64,000 nt of DNA from Pseudomonas putida (GCF_026625125.1 NZ_CP113097.1:3162001-3226000); one strand, 5' to 3'. Positions 38,634 through 47,999 are shown, numbered from the stretch's first letter. Program-made: numbers and translations. The notes: a model not told the origin generated them from the letters alone.

Positions 38634-39449
38634 TCAGTGCGGCCCGCCCGCTTGCTGCTGTTTCCAACGCTCGAGGTTCTTCGCCAGTAGCTGCCCAGGC
38701 AGCGGGCCAGCGACGATTTCCTTCATTTTCTGCGCCAGGCGCTCACGCAGCCTGGGCTGGTTGCACGGCGAGGCGTGGGACAGCGCCAGGTACAAACCCT
38801 CACTGGAAACCGGCGGGTCAAGCACCTTCAGCTGCGTCTCCATACCCAGCGTCCGCGCCATCGCCATACCGGGGTACTGCTCATAGATCAGGTAGTCGTT
38901 ACGCTTGTGCAGCAGCTTCTCGAACGCCTGCCTGGCGCTGGGAACCGCTTCGAGGGTGAGGTTGGCCCTGGCATAGTCATCGAACGCCTGGCCATGACTG
39001 TTGCTGACCAGGGTGCCGCCCTTGCGCCCCTTCAAGTCTGACCAGCCACGGTAAGCAAAGGCCGCGTCCTGGCGCACCCAGACAACGCTTGGGGTATGCA
39101 GGAATGGCGGGCTGATGAAGTCTACCTCCTGCTGACGCGCCTGGGTCAGGAAGTAACCGGCCATCAAATCGATACGGCCTTTGCGCACCTCTTCCTGGGC
39201 CCGCGACCAGGGCCCACCGTAGACCACCTGCATTTCCAGCCCGAGCGCCCGGCCCAGGTGATCAAGCAGGTCGGCGTTGGCCCCGATCAGTCGTTGGGGG
39301 TTGGTCGGGTCGCGCCACAGGTAAGGGGGGTATTCCGGATTGCCGGTGGCGGTCAGTTGCCGACACGCATCCTCCGCTGCCCAGGCCTGAGGCAGCAGAA
39401 AAAAGAAAAGCCAAAGCAGCAAAGACCGACCGGACCACCGCTCGACCAT
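38634..39449 (-). CDS. Periplasmic solute-binding protein (family 3)
   Basis: 271 residues. The signal peptide ends near AWA/AE (residue 24). The body starts with TATGNPEYPPYLWRD and has RKGRIDLMAGYFLTQARQQEVDF, as in HisJ/Bug-free family 3 binding proteins. No permease or ATPase gene is adjacent, so it is either an orphan importer part or a sensor-like binding protein. The ligand is unknown. Confidence 0.8.
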   Translation of the reverse strand: MVERWSGRSLLLWLFFFLLPQAWAAEDACRQLTATGNPEYPPYLWRDPTNPQRLIGANADLLDHLGRALGLEMQVVYGGPWSRAQEEVRKGRIDLMAGYFLTQARQQEVDFISPPFLHTPSVVWVRQDAAFAYRGWSDLKGRKGGTLVSNSHGQAFDDYARANLTLEAVPSARQAFEKLLHKRNDYLIYEQYPGMAMARTLGMETQLKVLDPPVSSEGLYLALSHASPCNQPRLRERLAQKMKEIVAGPLPGQLLAKNLERWKQQQAGGPH

Positions 39450-39584
39450 CTACAACCCTCGGTGCTTGGGGCCTTAGGCGGCCAGCCGTGGTCGCGAAAG
39501 GCTGCCACATCCTGCGCACGTCTGCTGTACTGCTGCCCGCATGCTCTAAAGATTCTGGACGAGAATCAGCTGGCTGCCAGAAAT

Positions 39585-39905
39585 TTATCCGGGCATGCGC
39601 GCCAAAGACCGCTTGGCCGCCGCCTGGAACACGCCGCGCAGTGCCCTGACTTGCTCTTCGGTGAGCGTCTGCGCGCAGGTCAGCCCCTGCAGGAAGCCTA
39701 TGCCCCAGTTTTTCGTCTGGTCCAGTTGCTGACGGTTTTCGGCTTCGGCGATATCGCCCAGATGGAGCGCGGCGTGGTGTTCGTAGCGGTCACCCAGTGC
39801 CAACTTGCGCAGTTCACCCAGAGCGACCTTGAATTCAGCGGCGGCTACATCGTCCAGGCCCAGGTGCTCATACTGAAGCAGGCTCAGACGGTCGGTGGCG
39901 GTCAT
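39585..39905 (-). CDS. Small hypothetical protein
   Basis: 106 residues, soluble, predicted helical; it starts MTATDRLSLLQYEHLGLDDVAAAEF. No signal peptide or known motif is seen. The ATG at 39903-39905 is preceded by GGAG-like AAACGGAGAT. Family not recognised. Confidence 0.6.
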   Translation of the reverse strand: MTATDRLSLLQYEHLGLDDVAAAEFKVALGELRKLALGDRYEHHAALHLGDIAEAENRQQLDQTKNWGIGFLQGLTCAQTLTEEQVRALRGVFQAAAKRSLARMPG

Positions 39906-40238
39906 CTTCGAATCTCCGTTTCTCTATAAAAGGAGCAGTTGCAGGAAAGTCACCGACCAACCCAGAACGCTTCCAGGCGCCAGGTGATGGTGGTGTGGTG
40001 TTATGGGTTGTATACCATAGGTGAGGGCCATCGCCCTAGCGGTGTGCGCCGTCCGGTTGGTTGTCGCCGTCGGGGGCGACTGCCGGCCCCTTTCCAACCC
40101 CAGCCCGACATACCTTCGGCGAGGTCCGGGCCACCGGGTGGGTGGCAACAGCCTATGGCTTGCACCCGCAGCGCTAGCTACACACCACCGGCCTCCCCTG
40201 CAATCGGTGGAGAACCGAATGCAAGCCTTCAACAGGCC
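39906..40238. other. Unexplained intergenic block with nested hairpins
   Basis: No convincing gene is seen. Between 40002 and 40080 three inverted repeats follow one another: TATGG/CCATA (40002-40006, 40015-40019), AGGGC/GCCCT (40024-40028, 40033-40037) and GTCGCC/GGCGAC (40063-40068, 40075-40080). A minus-strand open frame of 102 codons (39924-40232, TTG start) lies just after the isomerase stop, but its Arg/Pro/Thr-rich composition looks non-coding. It could be a structured RNA or a decayed element. Confidence 0.4.
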
Positions 40239-41039
40239 TCACTGCAGGCCAGCACTGCTCAACCAACCGTGCGTCGCTGCAAGCACCTGCTGCAAGCGGT
40301 TTTCACCGCCAAGCATCATCGAAGGCGTTTCCACGCTCACGTGTACCTCCACCGGCAACGCGCCCAACAGTGCTGCCAGTGGCAACTGCCCCTGCCCCGG
40401 CAACAACCGCCCTTCACGCGCCTCCTGGATAATCAGTGCCTCAGCCGGCGCCGTGAGCGGCGCATCGCACAGTTGCACCGCCCGCAGGTAGCGCCGGTCG
40501 ACGTCGGCAAGTGCCGCTACATTCCCGCCCGAACGGAACAGATGCAGCGCATCCACCAGTACCGCGCTGTTGTCCTGCCCAGCCATGTGCAACACAGCCA
40601 ACGCCTGCTGCAGGGTGGCCACCGGCCTCCAGCGCATGAACTCCAGATCCACACGCAAGCCATACGCCTTGGCCATTTCACACAGCGCCGCGAAGTTGTG
40701 CGCAAGCCGCACACGGTCTTCGTCATCCCCGGATACCGTAAGGCTGGTGGCGCCCAGTTCAGCACCTGCGGCCAGCAAGGCTGAACAATCGCCAACCTGC
40801 AGTTGCGGCGTCAGCGAGACGAACTCGATGTCGGCAACACTCACACCCTCACCAGCCATCACGGCCTTCACCTCTCGCAACGCCTGCCCCCCCGCCGCCA
40901 GCGGGTAAGCCTGCGCCCCCGGCATCACCGGGTGCAGCCGCAAGCCCACGGCGTTGAAACCGGCACTGCCAGCCTCACGCACCAACGCCTGCGGCGCAAG
41001 GTCCAGCGCGGTAAGGTGGGCAACCGCAAGGGGCCTCAA
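40239..41039 (-). CDS. Sugar phosphate isomerase/epimerase-type TIM-barrel protein
   Basis: 266 residues of the AP-endonuclease-2/xylose-isomerase-like TIM-barrel family. I chose TTG 41037-41039 as start: GGGAGGG lies 8 nt upstream, it overlaps the previous stop (TTGA), and it starts at RPLAVAHLTALDLAP, the first strand. The upstream ATG at 41091 would add 18 residues. Metal-site residues expected in the family fit DLEFMRW (E near 131), VLVDALHLFRSGG (D and H near 160), and the C-terminal VEVHVSVET (E near 243). It is the last gene of a four-gene catabolic operon. The substrate is unknown. Confidence 0.78.
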   Translation of the reverse strand: MRPLAVAHLTALDLAPQALVREAGSAGFNAVGLRLHPVMPGAQAYPLAAGGQALREVKAVMAGEGVSVADIEFVSLTPQLQVGDCSALLAAGAELGATSLTVSGDDEDRVRLAHNFAALCEMAKAYGLRVDLEFMRWRPVATLQQALAVLHMAGQDNSAVLVDALHLFRSGGNVAALADVDRRYLRAVQLCDAPLTAPAEALIIQEAREGRLLPGQGQLPLAALLGALPVEVHVSVETPSMMLGGENRLQQVLAATHGWLSSAGLQ

Positions 41040-41776
41040 TAGGTCGCCCTCCCACCACTGAGGTCGAACACGAAGCCTGTGGTGAAACTGCATTCCGGCC
41101 CGGCGATCCAGGCCACCATGTTGGCAATTTCCTCAGCCTTGAGAAAACGCCCCATCGGTATCTTGGCCTTGCTCGCCGCGATATGCTCCTCCGTCATCTC
41201 AGCCATCAGCGGCGTTTCGACCATCGCCGGGGCGATGCAGTTGAGCGACACACCCTCCTGCGCCAGTTCCTTGGCTGCGGCCTTGGTGAAGGCGATGACC
41301 CCGGCCTTGGCAGCCGAATAGCCGCTGATGTACTGCACGCCATCCTTGCCCGCCATCGATGCCACGTTGACGATCCGCCCATAACCGCGCTCGCGCATAT
41401 GCGGGATGGCCGTTCGGCAGCAGTAGAAGACGCCATTCAGGTCGATGGCGATGACCTTGTCCCAGGCCTGCGGCGGGTACTCCCAGGACGGTACCACCGG
41501 CCCGTTGATGCCAGCGTTGTTGATCAGGATTTCGACCTGCCCCACGCGCGCCAGCACCTCAGCGAATGCCGCCTCGACCGTGGCCAGTGAGGCGACATCC
41601 ACGGCCTGGCGCAGCACTGGCTCGAAACCGTTGCCGACACTGTCCCAGCCATCCACTTCGAGGTCCCAGATCACCACCTGGGCACCGGCGCAGTGCAGCC
41701 GTTGGGCGATGGCCAGGCCGATGCCACGCATGCCACCGGTCACGATCGCAGTTTGCCCTTGCAGGGGTTGGCTCAT
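41036..41776 (-). CDS. Short-chain dehydrogenase/reductase
   Basis: 246 residues, classical SDR. The cofactor motif is TGGMRGIGLAIA (13-24), NNAGINGPV follows near 88, the catalytic Ser is near 139 and the Y-x-x-x-K pair is in YSAAKAG (Y near 153, K near 157). The conserved end VAWIAGPECSFTTGFVFDLSGG is complete. It overlaps the MFS gene (ATGA) and the isomerase gene. An NAD(P)-linked oxidation of a sugar, sugar acid or alcohol is expected. Confidence 0.92.
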   Translation of the reverse strand: MSQPLQGQTAIVTGGMRGIGLAIAQRLHCAGAQVVIWDLEVDGWDSVGNGFEPVLRQAVDVASLATVEAAFAEVLARVGQVEILINNAGINGPVVPSWEYPPQAWDKVIAIDLNGVFYCCRTAIPHMRERGYGRIVNVASMAGKDGVQYISGYSAAKAGVIAFTKAAAKELAQEGVSLNCIAPAMVETPLMAEMTEEHIAASKAKIPMGRFLKAEEIANMVAWIAGPECSFTTGFVFDLSGGRATY

Positions 41777-43122
41777 TGTTCAGCTCCTTTTTCAACACAG
41801 GGAATATCCGGCAGGCGACGCAGGTCACGCACCATGAACAGGTAACACAGCGCGCCAAGGGCGGTGATCGAGGAGACGAAGACCAAGGCCCAGACGAAGG
41901 ACCCGGTGGCCGTCACGATCAGGCCGATGGTCAGCGGGGTAACGATGCCGGCGGCGTTGGCGAACAGGTTGAACAGCCCACCACTGAGGCCCAGCAAGCC
42001 CTTGGGCGCGATGTCGGAAACGATCATCCAGGCCAGGGCGGACATGCCCTGGGCGAAATAGGCGATACACAGGATGGCGATGACCAGAACGTCCGACTCG
42101 ACATAGTTGGCCAGGACAATCACCGAGGCGGTCAGCAGGCCGGCGATGACTGGCAGCTTGCGTGCCACATTCAGCGAGTAGCCCCGGCGCAGCAAGGCAT
42201 CGGAGAGCCAGCCGCCGACCAGCGTGCCCAGCGAAGCGGCGATGAACGGCAGCACCGCTACCCAACCGACTTTAAGCCAAGGCATGTGCCGCTCAGTGAC
42301 CAGATAGGTCGGGAACCAGGTCAGGAAGAACACATTGGTCGAGTTACAGGCGAACTGCCCCAGGCAGATACCGAGCATGTTGCGGTGCTTGAGCAGCGCC
42401 GGGATCTGCGACCACGCAAAGACAGTGGCTTTCTGGCCACCATCGACCACCCCACCGCCGGCAGCGATATGATCGAGCTCGGCCTGGTTGGCCGTGGTGG
42501 ACTGGTGCGGCTCGTGGTATTTACGCCACCAGACCAACCCGTAGAGCACGCCCAGTAACCCGACCGCCATCAGCAGAAAGCGCCAGCCGTAGGCGTGCAA
42601 GACCCAAAACAGCAAGGGTGTCAGGAACGCAAGGCCGGTGTACTCGGCAAAGGTATAGATACCGGTCGCCCTGGCCCGCTCGCTTTGCGGGAACCAGGTC
42701 GCCACCACGCGGCTGTTGGTAGGGAAGCACGGTGCTTCTGTCACACCGACCAGAAAGCGCATGCCCAGCAAGGACAGAAACCCTTGGGCCAGGCCCTGCA
42801 GGCCGGTGAACAGCGACCACAGCGTCAGTGCCAGCCAGTAGGTGAGCTTGGTGCCCAGCCGGTCGATCAGTATGCCGCCAGGGATCTGTGCCGCCGCGTA
42901 GGTCCAGGAGAACGCTGAGAAGATCACCCCCATCATCGCCGCGTTGAGGCCCAGTTCGGCACTGATGCTCGGCGCGGCGATGCCCATCACGCTGCGGTCC
43001 AGGTAGTTGATCATGGTGCCGCCTGAGATCAGCGCCAGGATCATGAAGCGGGTTCGGGTACGTTGCTGCTGGCGCGCGGGGGTGTCGAACACCTCGGCGC
43101 CGATAGGCTGGTCAGCATTCAT
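41773..43122 (-). CDS. MFS transporter of the anion:cation symporter family
   Basis: 449 residues and 12 membrane helices. It shows the ACS-family signatures NYLDRSVMGIAAPSIS and RFLVGVTEAPCFPTNSRVVATWFP, close to the GudP-type protein at 17908-19269. It should import an organic acid, such as a sugar acid or aromatic acid. It is the second gene of the operon, coupled to the SDR and 42 bp after the amidohydrolase. Confidence 0.92.
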   Translation of the reverse strand: MNADQPIGAEVFDTPARQQQRTRTRFMILALISGGTMINYLDRSVMGIAAPSISAELGLNAAMMGVIFSAFSWTYAAAQIPGGILIDRLGTKLTYWLALTLWSLFTGLQGLAQGFLSLLGMRFLVGVTEAPCFPTNSRVVATWFPQSERARATGIYTFAEYTGLAFLTPLLFWVLHAYGWRFLLMAVGLLGVLYGLVWWRKYHEPHQSTTANQAELDHIAAGGGVVDGGQKATVFAWSQIPALLKHRNMLGICLGQFACNSTNVFFLTWFPTYLVTERHMPWLKVGWVAVLPFIAASLGTLVGGWLSDALLRRGYSLNVARKLPVIAGLLTASVIVLANYVESDVLVIAILCIAYFAQGMSALAWMIVSDIAPKGLLGLSGGLFNLFANAAGIVTPLTIGLIVTATGSFVWALVFVSSITALGALCYLFMVRDLRRLPDIPCVEKGAEQ

Positions 43123-43164
43123 GGCAATTGCTCTCTTGTTCTTGGAATGGCAAAGGTGCAGGCG

Positions 43165-43992
43165 TCAGGCAAACCCGAACAGGCGCCTTGGGGTCTCCCA
43201 CATGATGGTGCGCCGCAGGTGGGGGTCTGGCATCAAGCGCTCGGCCAACTTCAGCAAGGGGCCGTAATCCACCCGGCTATGCTGGCGGATGAAGGGCCAG
43301 TCCGAACCCCACACACAGGCATGCGGGCCAAAGGCGTTGATCAACTCGTGTACGTACACGCTGCTTTGCTCATGCAGGGCAGCAGCGCTGGCGAATTTCT
43401 GCATGCCCGAGAGCTTCACGCAGGGCCGCCCCTGTCGCGCCAGCCGGAGCAATGCCTGAAAGCCGGCCTGTCGGGTACCGCCGGCCGCATCCGGCCGCCC
43501 GCAATGGTCGATCAATACCCGCACCGCACTGCCCTGGATCAGGCCGAGCAGTTCGACGAGCTGGTCGTCGCACACCTGGATCTGGGCGAACAGGCCAAGT
43601 TCGGCAAGCTTGCCGAACAACGGCCCGGCGTCGTTCAAGCTCTGCACGCCATACATTGCCGGGTTGAACGCCACACCGACCACGCCCTGCTCACGCAGTG
43701 CGGCCAGTTGCTCGAGGCTGATGTGGCGCTCGACCACCGCTATGCCCTTGAAGCGGCCCTGAGCGCTCGCCAAGGCATGCAGCAGGCAGCGGTTGTCAGT
43801 GTGGTAGCCACTGTTGGGCCCAACCAACAAGGCATGGCGCACGCCATAGGCCTCCATCACCTGGTTGAACTGCTCCAGCGGCGCGATCTCCTGGCCGGAC
43901 GGTGCGTACGGCGCATCGGGGTGATAGGCGAAGCGTGCAGGGTCAAACAAATGGTTATGGCAATCGATCTTCGGTTCATCAAAGATGTTCAA
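43165..43992 (-). CDS. Amidohydrolase-2 family lactonase/hydrolase (PDC hydrolase-like)
   Basis: 275 residues from TTG 43990-43992, which has AAGGAG 6 nt upstream and begins NIFDEPKIDCHNHLFDP. The HxH motif (DCHNH) is the metal or carboxylate site of the amidohydrolase fold. NPAMYGVQ near 125, LIDHCGRP near 175 and the catalytic Asp in WGSDWPF near 238 all fit the 2-pyrone-4,6-dicarboxylate lactonase/fuconolactonase group. It is the first gene of the operon divergent from a LysR regulator. It likely opens a lactone. Confidence 0.83.
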   Translation of the reverse strand: MNIFDEPKIDCHNHLFDPARFAYHPDAPYAPSGQEIAPLEQFNQVMEAYGVRHALLVGPNSGYHTDNRCLLHALASAQGRFKGIAVVERHISLEQLAALREQGVVGVAFNPAMYGVQSLNDAGPLFGKLAELGLFAQIQVCDDQLVELLGLIQGSAVRVLIDHCGRPDAAGGTRQAGFQALLRLARQGRPCVKLSGMQKFASAAALHEQSSVYVHELINAFGPHACVWGSDWPFIRQHSRVDYGPLLKLAERLMPDPHLRRTIMWETPRRLFGFA

Positions 43993-44139
43993 AGGCGGCT
44001 CCTTCAAGCGCCACTGCGCTTGCCTGCAGATCTTGTTATTGTTCGCCACCACGGGCGATTAGCCTGGGCCCACGATACTGCGGGCGTCGCCGAGGCGCTC
44101 ATACACAGATGGCGAAGACCATAACCTAAGGTAATGCTC

Positions 44140-45093
44140 ATGCTTCCCGGCAAAGAAGGCAGCGACGCCAGTGCACTGGTATTCAAACTGCGGCACATGG
44201 AGGTGTTTCGGGCGGTCATGCTGACCGGCTCGATCAGCGCTGCCGCGAAGATGCTGTATGTCTCGCAGCCGGCGGTGAGCAAGCTCATCGGCTACATCGA
44301 AGGGCGCCTGGCCTACCGCCTGTTCGAGCGCATCAACAACCGCCTGGTGCCCACCGCCGAGGCGCAGATCCTGTTCCGTGAGGTCGAGCGGGTGTATCAG
44401 GCAGCACTGCAAGTCAATGAATGCGCGCTGGCGCTGGCCACCGGCGCCCATCGCAAGCTGCGGATCTCCTGCAGCGCCTCGTTGTCGACGGTGGTAATCC
44501 CCACCGCCCTGGCCCAGCTCAAGCGTGAGGCGCCTGCACTACAGATCGAATGGCAGACCTCGCTGATGGGCGAGATGCCCAACCAGATCCTGTCGAAGAA
44601 GGTCGACCTCTCTATCGCCGCCCTGCCGGTGGTGCACGACCACCTGCATTCACAGGCATTCATGCGTGGGCGCATGGTCGCTGTAATGCCCGTCGATCAT
44701 CCCCTGGCACAGCAGCCAAGCCTGAGCTTGCAGCAGCTGGAAGGCCATGCGCTGCTGCTGTTCCGCCCGGACATGCCGTTCGGCAAGTTGCTGGCCGAGG
44801 AAATAGCCCGCCGTGGCCTGCACCTGGACTCGCTGTTGTCGTTCACCAATGCCAACGAGGCCGTGGCGCTGGTCAAGCAAGGCATGGGTATCAGCGTGAT
44901 CGATGAATTCGTGGCACAGGACAGCGGGTTGGCCGTGGTGCCCTTGGCCGACGAGATTCACTTCGATATCAGCTTCGTCCATTCGCGTTTTGACCCGCCG
45001 TCACAGGCGGCCCTGCACCTGATGCGCGTGCTGCATGTCCAGGCACGCAAGCTGGGGCGGCAGATCCCTGGGTTCGAGTTGCCCGACAGGTAA
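44140..45093 (+). CDS. LysR-family regulator of the divergent catabolic operon
   Basis: 317 residues. AAGG at 44129-44132 favours ATG 44140 over the ATG two codons earlier. The helix-turn-helix is KLRHMEVFRAVMLTGSISAAAK (about 15-36) with VSQPAVSKLIGYIE as recognition helix. The effector domain follows (about 105-300). Divergence from the amidohydrolase-MFS-SDR-isomerase operon with a 147-bp gap implies control of that operon. Confidence 0.9.
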   Translation: MLPGKEGSDASALVFKLRHMEVFRAVMLTGSISAAAKMLYVSQPAVSKLIGYIEGRLAYRLFERINNRLVPTAEAQILFREVERVYQAALQVNECALALATGAHRKLRISCSASLSTVVIPTALAQLKREAPALQIEWQTSLMGEMPNQILSKKVDLSIAALPVVHDHLHSQAFMRGRMVAVMPVDHPLAQQPSLSLQQLEGHALLLFRPDMPFGKLLAEEIARRGLHLDSLLSFTNANEAVALVKQGMGISVIDEFVAQDSGLAVVPLADEIHFDISFVHSRFDPPSQAALHLMRVLHVQARKLGRQIPGFELPDR

Positions 45094-45220
45094 AGCGGGT
45101 GGCCCTGGAGAGGCCGTGAATGCCGGATTGGATCCGCAGGCTGAGAAACGCTACCCTTGCACCGCCGCGCAGCGCTTGCCGGTGCGCAGGCCTACCCATG
45201 CACTCAGGAGATTCACCGAC

Positions 45221-45922
45221 ATGAACGTCCCATTCAAGCCCCGCTGGCTGCTCGCCCTTGCCCTGCCCCTGGTACTTGCCGCCTGCGGCGACAGCGAACC
45301 CAAGCAACGGGCCGCCTTCAGCGAATTCCTGCAGACCCGTATCGTCGACAAGCCAGGCGTGCATGTGCCCAAGCTGAGCGCAGACGAGTCCAAGGCATTT
45401 GGCCCCTACAGCGATCACTACGCCGTCATCACCCAGTTCAACGGCGCGATGGATGCCGCAGTGCAGCCTTTGGGCAACCTGCTGCAAAAAGGCGCGGTTC
45501 GCTCGCTCAATGACGTCACTGCCCGCCGTGACGACATCAAGGCCGTGCAGACCGGCCTGAACGACATGGGCAACCAGCTGCAAGAGCAAAAGGCCAAGGC
45601 GGACACCGCCCATGCCCAGCTCAAGCAGCCGGAAGACCTCAAGGTGGTGTACGACAAGGCCTATGAGCGCACCGTCAGCGTCCCGGCCGACACCTTCCTG
45701 GACGTGCTGCCGCAAATCAACGGCACCCTGGACAGCAGCCTGAAGGTGGCCGACTACGTGGATGCGCACAAGGAAAAGATAGAAATCAACGGGGCCATCG
45801 TGAAAGTGTCCGACCCAACCGTTCAGGCTGAGTTGAATGCCTTGCTGGCGGACCTGAACAACCAGGCCAAGACCGTGCAGCAGGCGCAGGCAAGGCTGCA
45901 GACGGTCATGCTCGGGCGCTAG
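45221..45922 (+). CDS. DUF3053 lipoprotein (YiaF-like)
   Basis: 233 residues. CAGGAG at 45205-45210 sets ATG 45221. The signal ends with the lipobox LVLAACG (Cys20). The mature part is mostly helical, with a coiled-coil-like stretch DDIKAVQTGLNDMGNQLQEQKAKADTAHAQL and a second one near the C-terminus. DUF3053 proteins have no settled function; E. coli YiaF belongs here. It is convergent with the sensor kinase gene. Confidence 0.85.
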   Translation: MNVPFKPRWLLALALPLVLAACGDSEPKQRAAFSEFLQTRIVDKPGVHVPKLSADESKAFGPYSDHYAVITQFNGAMDAAVQPLGNLLQKGAVRSLNDVTARRDDIKAVQTGLNDMGNQLQEQKAKADTAHAQLKQPEDLKVVYDKAYERTVSVPADTFLDVLPQINGTLDSSLKVADYVDAHKEKIEINGAIVKVSDPTVQAELNALLADLNNQAKTVQQAQARLQTVMLGR

Positions 45923-45956
45923 TCGGCTGCGAATCAGGCGGCGGCTGGGGGTTCGC

Positions 45957-47216
45957 TCACACCCGCTTCGGCAGCTGGATATTCACCCGCAACCCCCCTC
46001 CCTCGCCCGCTTGGGCGCTGATCGAGCCCTGATGCAGCGCGATTGCCCGACGGGCGATCGCCAAACCCAGGCCGAAGCCATCGCTGCCGCTGTCCAAACC
46101 CCGGTCGAACGGCTCGAAGATGCTCTGCAGGCGCGCCGGGGCCACGCCCGGGCCCTGGTCGATGATGGCCACTTCCAGCTGGTCGCCGCCGTCGGCCAGC
46201 AGCGCCAGCACCCGCACTTCAGTCCCAGGCGCTGTGTAGCGTACGGCATTGCGCACCACGTTCTCGAAGGCGCGATACAGCAGTTCCTCATGCCCGCAGG
46301 TCAACCATGCTGCATCCGCGCTCAGCGACACCTGGCACTGCTTCATGCTGGCCTCGAAACGGGCATCCTCGACGATCTGCGCCAGCAACTCGACCACATC
46401 CAACGCTTGGCTATTGCCATCGCCCGGCTGTGACTGGACACGTGCCAGGGTCAGCAGTTGCTCGATCAGGTCATCCATGCGCCGGGATTCGCGCTCGATG
46501 CGTTCCAGCATCTCAGCACGCTCCGGCTGCTGGCGTACCAAGCCGATGGCCGCGTGCATGCGGGTCAGTGGCGAGCGCAGTTCATGAGAAATATCATGCA
46601 GCAGTTGCTGCTGAGCCTCGACCAGCGCCTTGAGCTGGCTGGCCATGCGGTCGCAGCCTTCGGCAAGGTCGACGATCTCGTCGCGGCGCTTGCCCAGGCG
46701 CGGCTTGACGCGCACCTCGAACCGGCCCTGGGCGACCTGCTCCATGGCCTCGCGCAGCCATGCCAAAGGCTTGGTCAGGTAAAGGCTGCAGAGCAAGGCG
46801 AACAGTGCGCTCATCAAGGTCCCGGTGAGCAGCGGGCCCATGCTCCGCGGGCGTGGTAGTTCGTCCAGGCGGGTCGCCACCGATGCACGCAACACCAACG
46901 CCCGACCGCCCTGGTCGAGCAGCGCCCGCTCGAAGCGGGCCTCGGGTACAGGCCTGCCTGCCAGCAAGTGGCCGGTGCCGTCATACAGCCCCACCTGAAC
47001 ACCTTCAGGCTGGGGCGAAACCCGCAACAGCTGGCGGCCAGCCTGCTCTCCGTATCTGTGCAACATGTTCAGCTCGGTAACCAGCAGCGAACGCAGCGCC
47101 GGGGTGTCGCCACGCAGGTCGTCGAGCATGAAGGCCCCCGCGCCCACCAGGAACGTCAGGCAGTTGGCCATCCAGAAGGCCAGGAACAGCTTCCAGAACA
47201 GGCGCCGGCGCATCAT
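45957..47216 (-). CDS. CpxA-like sensor histidine kinase
   Basis: 419 residues: helix 1 (about 8-30), a periplasmic domain of about 95 residues, helix 2 (about 127-148), HAMP (about 148-200), HisKA with phospho-acceptor H211 in HDISHELRSPLTR, then an ATPase domain with ENVVRNAVRYT (N box), DQGPGVA (G1) and GFGLGLAIARRA (G2). The H-box resembles CpxA. It overlaps the response regulator gene by 4 nt. It should phosphorylate that regulator in response to envelope stress; the signal is not shown by the sequence. Confidence 0.92.
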   Translation of the reverse strand: MMRRRLFWKLFLAFWMANCLTFLVGAGAFMLDDLRGDTPALRSLLVTELNMLHRYGEQAGRQLLRVSPQPEGVQVGLYDGTGHLLAGRPVPEARFERALLDQGGRALVLRASVATRLDELPRPRSMGPLLTGTLMSALFALLCSLYLTKPLAWLREAMEQVAQGRFEVRVKPRLGKRRDEIVDLAEGCDRMASQLKALVEAQQQLLHDISHELRSPLTRMHAAIGLVRQQPERAEMLERIERESRRMDDLIEQLLTLARVQSQPGDGNSQALDVVELLAQIVEDARFEASMKQCQVSLSADAAWLTCGHEELLYRAFENVVRNAVRYTAPGTEVRVLALLADGGDQLEVAIIDQGPGVAPARLQSIFEPFDRGLDSGSDGFGLGLAIARRAIALHQGSISAQAGEGGGLRVNIQLPKRV

Positions 47217-47905
47217 TCGATGATCAGCATGTAGCCCATGCCCCGTACGCTCTGAATCCAGCTGCTGCCGTCGGCGCGTGGCCCGAGTTTCTGTCGGATG
47301 CTGCTGATGTGCACATCGATGCGGCGATCGTAACGGGTCAGCGGCCGGCCCAGGGCGTTGAGCGACAGCTCTTGCTTGCTCACCAGTCGGCCCGCCTGGC
47401 GAGCCAACGCTTCGAGCAGGCTGAATTCAGTCCCGGTCAGGTCCAGAGGAGCCGCCGCCCACTGGGCCTTGCGGCGCCCTGGCCATAAAGTCAGCGCCCC
47501 TGTGCCGAGGACTTCGCCAGCCTGGCTTTCAGCCCACGCGTGCGGTTGCACCCGGCGCAGGATCGCACGCAGGCGCGCCACCAGTTCGCCCGGCGAGCTG
47601 GGCTTGGGCACATAGTCATCGGCGCCCAGCTCCAGGCCGGCAATGCGGTCGATGTTGTCACCACGGGCGGTGAGCAACAGCACCGGGACCTGGCTGCGAG
47701 CCCGAATACGCCGCAATACTTCGATCCCTGAGATGCCCGGCAGCATCACGTCCAGCACCACGATGCGAAAAGCCCCGCTCAACGCGTGAGCCTCGCCCTC
47801 TTCGCCATTTGCCACGGCGGTTGCCTCAAAGCCTTCGCGGGCCAGGTAAAGGGCAAGCATTTCGGTGAGTTCACGGTCGTCATCGACCAAAAGCACAGGA
47901 ATCAT
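47213..47905 (-). CDS. CpxR-like OmpR-family response regulator
   Basis: 230 residues from ATG 47903-47905 (MIPVLLVDDD). The receiver domain (1-115) has D8-D10, phospho-acceptor D52 in VVLDVMLPG, T in LLTARGD and K in YVPKPSSP. The winged helix (about 130-228) has LTGTEFSLLEALA and YDRRIDVHISSIRQKLG. An alternative ATG 36 nt upstream (MRALQPCL) has a slightly better ribosome site, so the start is not certain. It is divergent from the BamA gene with a perfect CpxR-type box between them. Confidence 0.9.
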   Translation of the reverse strand: MIPVLLVDDDRELTEMLALYLAREGFEATAVANGEEGEAHALSGAFRIVVLDVMLPGISGIEVLRRIRARSQVPVLLLTARGDNIDRIAGLELGADDYVPKPSSPGELVARLRAILRRVQPHAWAESQAGEVLGTGALTLWPGRRKAQWAAAPLDLTGTEFSLLEALARQAGRLVSKQELSLNALGRPLTRYDRRIDVHISSIRQKLGPRADGSSWIQSVRGMGYMLIIE

Positions 47906-47984
47906 GGGGGGTACGCGTAGGCAGGGCTGCAAAGCGCGCATGATCGCCCTGCCGCGCCAGGCTGTCACCGCAAGCAGGGCGAAC

Positions 47985-47999
47985 TTTACACATCTTTAC
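47985..47999. promoter_or_regulatory. CpxR-type box between the response regulator and BamA paralogue
   Basis: TTTAC-ACATC-TTTAC is the exact reverse complement of the CpxR consensus GTAAA-N5-GTAAA. It lies 80 bp from the response regulator start and 119 bp from the bamA-like start, so it can serve either. A 9-mer TTGGGTTAA follows at 48001-48009. Confidence 0.7.
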
